Origin: Cordilura impudica
Lineage: Eukaryota; Arthropoda; Insecta; Diptera; Scathophagidae
Direction of reading: 5' to 3'
DNA: 64,000 nucleotides
NCBI GenBank assembly: GCA_963682025.1
Contig: OY821517.1
Location: forward strand, 94,547,946-94,611,945
The notes under the pieces are model-generated. The model searched no databases, was not told the DNA's origin, and was given only the letters and a program-made list of their open reading frames with translations. Shown piece after piece: positions 24,201 through 34,212 of the stretch (its first letter is position 1; each line of letters opens with the position of its first letter). A program made the position numbers and the translations under genes.

Positions 24201-25012
24201 ATCAGGTAAAACTAATTAGTTTCTCGCCAATATGGGGTGGTTTTTTATCTTTAGTGGTTTAGTGCCGCGATTATTGACAAACTTATAAAATTGTTTATGA
24301 CTTTGGTTGACCCTTAAATTTGACAACAGGTAAATTAAGAAAGAGATCATTTGTTTACTGTAGAACCTATTGTGATCATTTTATGACTTATTTTTTTGCT
24401 GATCAAAACAAAGCCAATAAACCCTTTCGCAGGTATTTTATTTAATTATTTTACTTTTACGTAGTCTAAAGTAAAAAAACAAAATTTTTTTTAGAGTAAT
24501 TTTTTTAGAGTGCAAAAGTATAGGGTGCAAAAGTATATATAGGGTTAAACAGGATACATTCGCCTTTCTCCGGGTGGTATACGTTTCTTGTTCCCTTACT
24601 TCCTTTAGAAGTTCTATTCCACTAAAGTTTAAATTTGAGAAAAATATAGTGGTTTCATAAATATTTCATAACGCCCCTAATATCAAACGTTAGAACTGTG
24701 ACTACTTACAAAAACTAAAGACTATAATCCTACTAACATTATAAAAAAGACCGCAGGCCAATATCGATGATAGCTTGCGAGTAGTAACCATTTATTTTTG
24801 ATAAAAAACAAAAAAAAAACACCTTTTGCTGAATTAAAAAAAACAGTTGAGTTTGACAGCATGCCACGCCCACAATTATCAATAGTTTAACCTAATTTTT
24901 TGGCTACCTTAATCTGGATATATAAGCTACAAAAAGGAGTAAAAATTTTAAAAATCGATGACAAAAAAAAATTTGACTTTTGGCCAATGAAATCAAAATT
25001 TGAGCCACAGTG
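21208..25012 (-). mobile_element. Transib DNA transposon, copy 1 (3.8 kb, near-complete)
   Basis: Bounded by GGGCG duplications. The right end in reverse complement is CACTGTGGCTCAAATTTTGA then TTTCATTGGCC. The left end is a degraded version (CTGAAAATGGCTGAAAATCA) followed by TTTTTCATTGGCC. Both inner TIR parts match the ends of copy 2 at 51115-53814, whose right end carries a perfect CACAGTG. The insert lies in a Helitron. The single gene is on the minus strand with ~980 bp of 5' leader and ~750 bp of AT-rich 3' sequence. Confidence 0.93.
21962..24029 (-). pseudogene. Transib (RAG1-core-related) transposase, one frameshift
   Basis: DDE-type cut-and-paste transposase. A 72-codon N-terminal frame (24029-23811) overlaps a 620-residue frame (23824-21962). 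A single shift near 23825 separates them, and the joined product is about 690 aa, normal for Transib. In the long frame the catalytic acids are D215 (WGCDGSSGQ), D330 (LTMIDGKV) and E539 (EEAQEKRNK). Zinc-type ligands are C346 and C349 (SCIIC) and H513 and H518 (HKILYH), the same order and spacing as in the RAG1 core. NEDLFNILLATSDPFISS near 562-579 is a family block. A GRPRKS AT-hook-like stretch lies near residue 36. No stop interrupts the long frame, so inactivation is recent or marginal. Confidence 0.93.
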
Positions 25013-25017
25013 GGGCG
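25013..25017. repeat. Right target-site duplication of Transib-1 (GGGCG)
   Basis: Directly follows the CACAGTG terminus at 25006-25012. Confidence 0.9.
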
Positions 25018-25440
25018 GTGCAACGACCACTCATACTAAGATCTGATGGTGTCGTGCAAAATGATAAAGCTTCCCTTTTTAGTACACCGGTTATATGATA
25101 CTGAATTATTACTTGTATGGAAGGTACCGCGCCCACTTGTCCGATCCCGCCCATTTTCGGCATAGCCACTAATATTAACAATAAGTGACATCACACAAAT
25201 TTGGAAAGCTCTCCCTGTCGTAATACTCAATATATGTATATGATATTAAAAAATTACTTTGTGTGGGTGGTGCCCCGCCCACTAAAAATATTTACAAAAT
25301 TATAGCCTATAGCACTTCCCATATCCGAAGTAAGACTCTATGAAAATTTTAGGAAAATCACATGGGTAGTTACGGAGATTACCTCCTACAAACATACAAA
25401 CAACCAATCACACATTACCTCTTTATAATATTAGTATAGA

Positions 25441-25920
25441 TTTCAAAAAGCCATAGAATGATTACCATTGAAATTGGTGAAAAAATGTGCATGTTCAGTC
25501 CAAGTCCCCTATGAGAGTAAAGTTGCCCTAAAATCCAAACTGTCGTACAGATCTCGGTCATATTTGGTTTGTGTCTAGTATTTATACCCATTAAACACTA
25601 ATCCTGTAGGAAAATTCTTAGTAAGGCCTTCACTTAAATCTATCAAAAAACAAAAATAGTGCACATTTTTTTCTTAAATTTGGTTTGTATATATTTTTAT
25701 AAAATTAACTGTCTTTACTAAATACGGTCGCGGACGGTCCTAGTCCCCTTAATATATTCCATCCGTTATGAACTTTCTCAATCAAAAAAAAAAAATAATA
25801 AAATGCCACTCAAATTTGGTTTATGATTTTTTCTATATACAATAGTTGCGCCTAAGATCCTTTTTTAAACGCGTGGCATAGATCACAGTATAGTTGGTCT
25901 ACAAAAATAAAATTTTTAAC
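25441..25920 (+). mobile_element. Helentron-like copy, 3' half (interrupted)
   Basis: Continues the copy begun at 19768: GCCATAGAATG..ATTGAAATTGGTG, then CATGTTCAGTCC. It ends at a diverged 3' end (CGCGTGGCATAG..AGTATAGTTGGTCTA). Confidence 0.8.
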
Positions 25921-25927
25921 CTAATTT

Positions 25928-26455
25928 TTATATCATATACCACTGTGTGGTGAGCGTATAATGAGTTTGTACTGATGTTTGTATCATTTAAAATCCTAAA
26001 TACTTAAAATAGCCCCACATTTTATTATACCAATTAGTAAGAATCACTTTCTGAATCGACTGCCTGTCTGTGTGTCCATTTGGGCATGTTCAGACACAAA
26101 TGTTCATATACAAATAAGACCTATCAGACCGACTAAAATAGTCGTAAGAGCCAGTTAAAAGTTATTGTATGTGTGTCTGTTATATTGCTAACCAGTGGTC
26201 CAAAAATATGCCCTGTAGTAGCATTTTAGTTGAAGTCCCCACCTAAAGTTGATTACCGATATTCACTTAAATCCATCAAAAAAACAAAAATATTTCGTGA
26301 TTTTTTTCAATTTTTTGTATATGTGTTTCTAATTTCTGCATGCCCTAAATTGATAACAATAGCAATTAGTTCCAAGACTCTCTTTGGAAATGCGTAGTAT
26401 AGGGTATTGTATAGTCGATCTAGGCCGGCAATAGCATTGATAATTGTTTTTTTTT
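25928..26455 (+). mobile_element. Helentron-like copy, diverged
   Basis: Starts ATATCATATACCACTGTGTG and contains CACTTTCTGAATCGA and CCTGTCTGTGTGTCCA. It ends ATGCGTAGTATAGGG..CGATCTAGGCCGG. Confidence 0.75.
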
Positions 26456-26582
26456 TAATTTTTTTTCCATGACAGTTTATTCTTAGTTATTTCATAATTA
26501 ATATTGTAGTAAATAAATAAGTCTGTAATAAAAAGATATTTGATTTTATAAAATTTTAAATATTGACAAATTTTATTTCCTA

Positions 26583-26750
26583 TAGCATTCTTTGAGTTTT
26601 TCCTGATGTTTACAACCACCCAAAATATCTGACCTATATTATAGCGATTGACTCAGAATCATGGTCTGAATTTATTTAACGAAGTTCGTCCGTCCATCTA
26701 TCTGCCTATTTGTGTGTAAATGTAAACCTTAATCAAACTACAGGTCTCAA
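26583..26750 (+). mobile_element. Helentron-like fragment (5' part)
   Basis: Contains CTGATGTTTACAACCACC, ATATCTGACCTA, TTCGTCCGTCCATCTA and AATCAAACTACAGGTCTC, then family similarity stops. Confidence 0.65.
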
Positions 26751-27225
26751 ATGTATTTACAGTTTGTCAAGAAAATCTTTGCACATTAGAAAAAAATTTA
26801 AAACTTTATTTTCATATAAGAACTTTGACACAAAATTCTTTATATATTTAATTTTTTTTAACACACATTCCGTTACTGTACTCGTTCAGGGCTATAAGAC
26901 GCCAACAATACACAATAAATAATTTAAAACAACAACAACAAAGCACGGTGTTTACTCAATATGAATGGTGTCCAAAAAAATTCGTTGCATAGTGAGTGAA
27001 AGCAACAATAAATAAGTTGAACTTTTTTATAATACATAATATTTATAAACATATATAATTATATTCAGTGTTTTAATTTTCTTCATGTGCAAAGATTTTA
27101 TTGACTAATTGTATATTTCTATCAAATTCAGCGTATAAACTTTTGTTGGCAATAGGACAAGCGAAATCCTCTTAAATTGCACTTGACGATTTGGATTGTC
27201 ATAGATTCATTAACAGTTGGCAAAA
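26751..27225. other. AT-rich interval
   Basis: Nothing recognised. A short CAA repeat lies near 26930. Confidence 0.5.
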
Positions 27226-27440
27226 GTAAACTCTTAAGGACCCTTTTAGTTTATACAAATTTGATTCCCGGTCTTCACTTAAATCTACAAAAAAATAAAT
27301 AAAAGAAAAAAGAAACATTCTGTTTTTGAGAAATATAAGTTACTTTGCTAAATACGGTCCTGGTATGAAATATATAATATCTACTGGCCACAAATTCAAA
27401 AAAAATGCAATTGGGTTTATGCTTCTTAGCCATATTCCAT
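27226..27440 (+). mobile_element. Helentron-like fragment (3' half, no end)
   Basis: TTGATTCCCGGTCTTCACTT, TACTTTGCTAAATACGGTCC and GGGTTTATGCTTCTTAGC follow family order. The 3' hairpin is missing. Confidence 0.6.
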
Positions 27441-27516
27441 TACAACAAAGAAAATTGTAACGAAGACACTTTCACGAAACTCCTGGCAAAGGGTCGGTAT
27501 CGACCAATCATAACTG

Positions 27517-28293
27517 TTTATACCCTATACCACTATGTGGTTTGGGTATAATGACTTTGTGCTGCTGTTTGTCACAACCAAAAATATTTGACCTAGACCC
27601 ATCTTTAATTATACCGATCGGATCAGAATCACTTTTTGAGTTGATTTAACAATGTCCGTCCGTCCGTCTGTGTGTCCATGTAAAGCTTGTAATCAAACTG
27701 CAGGTCGCAAATATGAATGTATTTTTTGATGAAATTTGGTACATAAACTTTTATCGGGCATGGGATGAACGCTATTGAAATTGGTGAGAATCGGTCCATG
27801 TTCAGACCTAGCCCCCATACAAATTACCCATATGAAATCGACATAAATTGCCATAAGATCCAAATTGTCATATAGATCTTACTGAAATTGGGTTTGTATG
27901 CATTCATTACATCCATTAATGAGTAGTCCAAAAATTATTCCTTTGACCCCATATAGAGCTGCTTCCCGATCTTCACTTAAATCTATTAAAAAACAAAAAT
28001 ATTGCACTGATTCTTCTCAAATTTTGTTTGTATATATTTTTGCAAAATACAAGAGACTTTACCAAACATGATCAAGATCGGTCCATTTTTGGACCAAGTC
28101 CCTATATAGATATAGCATCCGATATGAACTTTTTCATATCTGCAGCCAAAAAAATTAATAAAAATCCCACTCAAATTTGGTTTTGCTTATTTTCTATGTC
28201 CAGTTAGTTGGGCCTAAGAGATAGGGTCTCTAAACGCATGGTATAGGGTATCGTATAGTCGGTCTAGACCGACTATAATTTTCTTACTTGTTT
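27517..28293 (+). mobile_element. Helentron-like element, full-length copy
   Basis: Complete from TATACCCTATACCACTATGT to the perfect palindrome AGTCGGTCTAGACCGACT and TTTTCTTACTTGTT. It has only two CCGT units. Confidence 0.9.
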
Positions 28294-29016
28294 TTATTTA
28301 TATTTCTTTTAGATAATCAGTAGCTCCGGTTACCCTGAGTATGAAATCTAACTAGCTTTAAATGTCATATATTTGCATATATTTGAAAAGATTCCACTTA
28401 GAACCGATGTAAAATAAGAAAGAATAAGTAACACACAACATCAGTCTACCCTAGCTTTCATCCAAGAAAAATGGCCATTTGTTTAGATACCTCTGTTTTT
28501 CCCAAATAACGTTGTGGTTTTTATATTTCTAGCTTTTTATTTTTAGTAATTTTTATTTTAATCTTAAATGCATTAAAATTGTGGAAATGACACTTGACTA
28601 TTTCCCATTTTGTCAAGAAAAAATATAGAAAAATTTCAAAAATTGTTTAGATTGGCTTATTACATAAACCAGAACAGTATGTGCCAATGCGCAATATAGG
28701 GATACTGGGCTTCAAAATTATTATTTATATATTTTAAAATTGGATACATTATGCGTTCAAAGTTTAAGTTTAAATTAATTACATTTTACTCTTGTACTAA
28801 TAGCGCCTATATAAACTTCTTTTTCAATGGAACTCTAGGAATAATATATATTCTCAATATATTTTTTTTTTTTTTGTATAGCAAGCAACATTAGCTAACT
28901 TTAATATTTGTTAAACGTTTGAATTAAAAACATAATATTTACCTAAACAACGCGCTCAAATAGTGACGCTGTATATTGAAAATAGTCATTCAGTTGTGTT
29001 AACTCAACGCATATAT
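28294..29016. other. AT-rich interval
   Basis: Nothing recognised until AAGGGGTGGGCACG at 29017, which resembles a hAT terminus. Confidence 0.5.
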
Positions 29017-30690
29017 AAGGGGTGGGCACGAAAATGGCTTGTTGGGCCAAATTTGGAATTTCACCTACTAACGGTGGACCACACTATTTTATTTCTGTAC
29101 AAATATTCACTTTCAAACAAAAAAGCAAAAAAGAACTAACTTTCATTTCATACACATTACAAATAAATTTCATACTGAAATATTATTTTGTGAATATTTA
29201 AAATAATCTTTTATTTTAAAACTTTTTCGAGATCAAAGAATTTCATTTTAAATAAAATAAAGAAAGGAATTACATAAAAATAATAAATAATTAAAAACAA
29301 AGAAATTATGAAGAATTTTTGATTATTTCTTTAAAATGAGGTGTGTCAAAGTTGTCGGAATGAGTACCGTTAGATGTTGATTTGTTAAACGTAAACGATT
29401 TGTGTTTTTAACATATTTCATGGTGGAGTATGGAGATTCAAAACAATTCGTTCTGCTAAACTTTGAAAATAAACGAGCAGCACCTGTCTTCAATTGTGGA
29501 TATTGGGATTCGTTAGCAAGTTTCCAAAATTCATCTAGAGAAATTGATTTGTGATTCATTTTCAATAAAATATCCTGCTTCATTTCTAACAACTCCAATT
29601 TTGCAAAATCTGGTTTAGCCAGAATTATGTCGAATAACAAAAACTCATCATTTTGGCCAACACACAAAAATCGGTTAACAAAAAATGAGAATTTTGCTTG
29701 AAGTTTTTTGAGATCCTCAAAACGACATTTATAATTTTCATGAAATTGTTTTCTATTATTTTTGTATCCTTTAAGCTTATCATCCTGTATATTTTTACGT
29801 TAAATTTTAAGAAGAAAAAATTTTAATTTTTACATTCGAGGTCCTTTACAAACAAAAGATCTGTTTCTTCTTTGCCTTGTAAACTCATATTAAGGGCTTT
29901 AAGATGGTTCATTATGCCAGTAAAAAACATTAAATCTGAAATCAAAATTTCATTCTCCAGATAAGGATATATTTTCCTTCTCTGTTTTATAAACAATTTT
30001 ATTGTGGGTAACAGCTCAACAAATCGATCCAAAACATTAGAAACGGATAGCCATGCACTATATGGTGATACAGCTTGATAACTCATGTTTTCCTTAACTT
30101 CTTGTAACTCCATAATACAATTAAACTGACGATGGCTTTTAGCGTTTTTTCTGATAAAATTTTTCCAACGTTTTCATATATATCAAATTTTGAAACAAGA
30201 TGATCCCGATGAATCATACAGTGAACTGGTAGATAATGTTGAATATCTGGATCTCTATTTAAAAGACCAATCGATACTTGATTTTTACCCACCGTTGCAG
30301 GTGCTCCATCCGTGGCAATACTAACAAGTTTATCTCTTGGCAATTGAAATTTTTAATTACTTCGAATAGCGCATTTTTTGCATTTTTTACGTTATTTCAG
30401 AGAGAGCTGTAAGGGGTAACATTTCTTCGGTGATATTAAAGTCAACTGATACAGACCTAATGAAGATCGCCAATTGATAAACGTCGCTAACATCTGTAGA
30501 TTCATCAAGAAGCAGAATTTTCTTAGATCGTTTTTTAGACTGTTTCAATGAAAGTACTAATATCTCCAATCCGACGCTCGGTTGTACGCGGAGATAGGGA
30601 TAGCTGATCTAATGCTTTATGCAGATTTTTGTTATCAGGGTCGAAAATATTTATAATAAAAGAAGAAATTATGTTCTGTTTTTTTTTTTT
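29017..30690 (-). pseudogene. hAT-superfamily transposase (GTF2IRD2-like group), decayed
   Basis: Minus-strand pieces follow the hAT order. QLSLSPRTTERRIGDI (about 30610) leads into ILLLDESTDVSDVYQLAIFI (about 30510), which carries the first catalytic Asp. Next is KLVSIATDGAPATVGKN (about 30320) with the second Asp, then HCMIHRDHLVSKF (about 30210). FHENYKCRFEDLKKLQAKFS follows (about 29730). The C-terminal dimerisation block is ARLFSKFSRTNCFESPYSTM (about 29440). At least four frameshifts separate the pieces. AAGGGGTGGGCACG at 29017 is a plausible end downstream of the gene; I could not find the other end. The zinc-finger N terminus is missing. Confidence 0.85.
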
Positions 30691-31908
30691 TCAATATTTG
30701 ACTGCAATGCCTTCAGTTTAGTCTCTCTAAGATTTGTATATAGTGACTACTTAAATTGCACAGTTTGTTATGTGGTACAGTAATTTTGCAAATGAGGCAC
30801 ATATGTATGTCCTTATTTTCAACAAATTAAAATTTGTGTGTCCATTCGGACTGAAATTTTCTGTTTTCATCTACTATATTACGTTTGTTGTTCGTTGGTA
30901 CCATAGTAATTTCTTAAAAGTAAAAAAACGGTACCGAAATATGTTGAGTATTAATGAACATGAGATATAACTAAAAATCGTCCAATTTACCAAATTAATA
31001 TTTCCCTAACAGCAACGTTCATAAAAAGACTCACAAAATTTTATTTTCAAACGCTCACAAAAGCCTTTACATCCAAAATCCTTTTTAGCCTCCAAAAATA
31101 TTTTATAAAAAATTTTAGAGGTCAATTGTGTTTACGTGAAGAAGAGTTCTAAACAATAGCTTTAAACTACCTATTAATTTTAAGAACTGTATCACCAAGT
31201 TTTAAGAACTGTATACCCGCATCATAAAATACATTTTATTTATTATATTAATTACCTCATAGTAAAAGACGCTTATTTGAAATATACATATTCTAATTAC
31301 CCCATTTGTATTTTCTTTCTTCCCCACTTTTTTTTTTGTTTGTCATGAGATAAATTATTATTTTTTAACTATCCCCCGCGAACAAATTGAATTATTTTTC
31401 AATTGATTGTTAAAAAAAAAAAATAATAATAATAAATTATAATAAATACTGATCAAAAAAGAACACAATTAACTACAAATTTAAATAAAGACTTAGACTC
31501 CGACCATTTGCCTGTAAAGACTATGAAAATTATGAAAATTTTTTTATGAAGCTGATTGTTACAATATGTATAAAAAATTTAATGGTAACTGAAGGTTTAC
31601 ATTTTACTTCTATTTCAGGTTTTCAAATTAAGAAGAATAATATATAAAAGCTTAACAATTAAAACTTTAAATTAATAATTTGTAAGAGGTGGGGTGGTAA
31701 AGCTCACATAACACAATAAAACTTTACACTGCAATGATCATTAACACGATCAGCAAATAAAATCTTAACAAAATCGTATCTAAATGCATAGCGTTCATGT
31801 TAAGAAGGTAACCGATATTTTTTTGCAGTTTTCTTCTAATAAATTTTCTGATAGCTTTAAAATTTTAAAAAATGCGCACAAATCTTTTGTCTCAATTTGG
31901 CAAACAAA
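30691..31908. other. AT-rich interval, nothing recognised
   Basis: No coding similarity. The sentence TTTTAAGAACTGTATACC is nearly duplicated at 31180-31215. Confidence 0.5.
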
Positions 31909-32148
31909 AACAAGTAAGAAAATTATAGTCGGTCTAGACCGAAGGAGATCGGGAAGCCGCTCTATATGGGGCATATGACTACGAATTGTTCTATACGGAT
32001 TAGTTTCGGACTTCTGATTAACGGAAAGTGATTCTGAGTCGATCGGTGTAATAAAAGATGGGTCTAGGTCAAATATATTTGGTAGTTACAAACAGCAGCA
32101 CAAAGTCATTATACCCAAACCATATAGTGGTATAGGGTGTAAAAAAGA
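31909..32148 (-). mobile_element. Helentron-like copy, internally deleted
   Basis: Has both ends (ACAAGTAAGAAAATTATAGT at the left, TAGTGGTATAGGGTGTAAAA at the right) but most of the body is missing. The deletion starts inside the palindrome (GGTCTAGACCGAAGGAGATC). Confidence 0.85.
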
Positions 32149-32168
32149 TAATAAAATAATGAACTATA

Positions 32169-32912
32169 AACAAGTAAGAAAATTATAGTCGGTCTAGACC
32201 GACTATACGATACCCTATACCATGCGTTTAGAAACCCTATCTCTTAGACCCAACTAACTGGACATAGAAAATAAACAAAAACCAAATTTGAGTGGGATTT
32301 TTATTAATATCGGATGCTATATCTATATGGGGACTAGGTCCAAAAATGGACCAATCCTGATCATGTTTGGTAAAGTCTCTTGTATTTTGCAAAAATATAT
32401 GCAAACAAAATTTGAGAAGAATCAGTGCATTATTTTTGTTTTTAATAGATTTAAGTGAAGATCGGGAAGCAGTCTATATGGGGCCCAAGGAATTATTTTT
32501 GGACTACTCATTAATGGATGTAATGAACGCATACAAACCCACTTTGAGTAAGATCTATATGACAATTTGGATCTTATGGCAATTTATGTCGATTTCATAG
32601 GGGTAATTTGTATGGGGGCTAGGTCTGAGCATGGACCAATTCTCACCAATATCAATATCGTTCATCTAATGGCCGCTAAAAGCTTATATACCAAATTTCA
32701 TCAAAACATATTCATATTTGCGACCTGCAGTTTGATTACAAGGTTTACATGGACACACAGACGGACGGACGGACATTGTTAAATCAACTCAAAAAGTGAT
32801 TCTGATTCGATCGGTATAATTAAAGATGGGTCTAGGTCAAATATTTTTGGTTGTTACAAACAGCAGCACAAAGTCATTATACCCAAACCACATAGTGGAT
32901 AGGGTATAAAAA
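32169..32912 (-). mobile_element. Helentron-like element, nearly full-length
   Basis: ACAAGTAAGAAAATTATAGT with the perfect palindrome, GACGGACGGACGG core (32761-32774), and CACATAGTGGATAGGG end. A short deletion removes part of the AAAGTTCATATC segment. Confidence 0.9.
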
Positions 32913-32982
32913 CGAGAGAGAAACATCCATGTGCTTTGTCATTTGCATTTCACATCATGAGTGTGTTTTGCAAACATACACT

Positions 32983-33777
32983 TTTTATTCCCTATACCAC
33001 TATGTGGTTTGGGTATAATGACTTTGTGCTTCTGTTTGTAACTACCAAAAATATTTGACCTAGACCCATCTTTTATTATACCGATCGGCTCAAAATCACT
33101 TTCTGAGTCGATTTAGCGATGTCCGTCCGTCCGTCCGTCCGTCTGTATGCCCATGTAAACCTTGTAATCAAACTACTGGTCGCAAATATGAATATATTTT
33201 AATAAAATTTAGTACTAAGCTTTTATCGGCCATGGGACAACCACTTTTGAAATTGGTGTAATTCGGTCCATGTTCAGACCTAGTCCCCAAACAAACGACC
33301 CCTAAGAAATCGACTTAAATTGCCATAAGATCCAAATTATCACATAGATCTCGGTCAAATTGGGTTTGTATGTGTTTAGTACATCCATTTATCAGTTGCC
33401 CAAAAATAAACCCCATGTGGCAATTCTTTGTCACAGCCCCCATATAACACCGCTTTCCGATCTTCATTTATATCTAACAAAAAACAAAAATATTGCACTG
33501 ACTTTTCTCAAATTTGGTTTGTATTTATTTTATCAGAAGTAACTATACCAAATATGGTCAGGATCGGTCCATATTTCGACCTAGTCTCCATATAAAAATA
33601 ACATCCGATATGAACTTTTTCATATCTGCAGCCAAAAAATTAATAACGATGCCACTCAAATTTGATTTATGCTAATTTAATACATCGAATTAGTTGGTCC
33701 GAAGAGATAGGGTCTCTAAACCATGGTATAGGGTATCGTATAGTCGGTCTAGACTGACTATAATTTCTTACTTGTTA
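32983..33777 (+). mobile_element. Helentron-like element, full-length copy
   Basis: TATTCCCTATACCACTATGT to AGTCGGTCTAGACTGACTAT and TTACTTGTT; (CCGT)5 core at 33121-33142. It is head-to-head with the copy at 32169-32912, 70 bp apart. Confidence 0.9.
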
Positions 33778-34212
33778 AAATTGAATTTTTTTTTTCTTTG
33801 TATATGCTACATTGTTCTAGAGGTAAAAAAGGTTAAAAAGACATGGTTGCAGAAATTGTATGGCGTGCATTCCTTACATGTTTTGACTGACAGTAGTTTG
33901 ATCTAATAGTTTGAAAATTGCATTTTAAGTCAGTTGTCTACCTGTGAGCCTCTGTCAAAGTCTACTCCCAATATTCTGTTACAGACACAGGATGCACAAA
34001 AAACTACTCATTGAAATTCGCAGGTACGCACCTCACTTAAAAATTACTTTGGAGTACAAATGGTCAAGAACAATATTGACTTATGGTCCCTCCAGGTAGG
34101 CACAAATCTTATTTAGACAAGAGCATAATATCAAAATTGCATAATTCAGCCTAAATCCATATGTATGCAGGGAACAGGTAAATTTTTAGGCATGGTAACA
34201 TAAGCCTATATA
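33778..34212. other. Interval upstream of Transib-like pseudogene
   Basis: No CACNGTG terminus or inverted match to the downstream flank is visible. Confidence 0.5.

Larger units (their letters stand above)
19950..25440 (-). mobile_element. Composite non-autonomous Helitron, copy II, split by Transib
   Basis: The 3' end is at 19950 (reverse complement ...CACACCGGGTTACATCTAG) and the 5' TC end at 25440 (TCTATACTAATATTATAAAG). Host A at 19949 and T at 25441 give the expected A/T insertion site. It has the same two-part structure as copy I: a short unit at 19950-20388, a second TCTATACTAATA junction near 20388-20402, then the long unit with ~120-bp subrepeats. The Transib element at 21208-25012 interrupts it. 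The sequence resumes in register at 25018 (GGTGCAACGACCACTCATAC). Confidence 0.85.

Noticed and set aside
25006..25012. CACAGTG as a V(D)J recombination signal
   Set aside because: It is the terminus of a Transib element; no receptor segment and no proper nonamer spacing. The likeness reflects common ancestry of the enzymes.
26935..27010. GGTGTCCAAAAAAATTCG and the similar TTGGACACCG near 56038 as Tc1-type TIRs of one element
   Set aside because: They are 29 kb apart, short and not supported by flanking TA plus matching partners.
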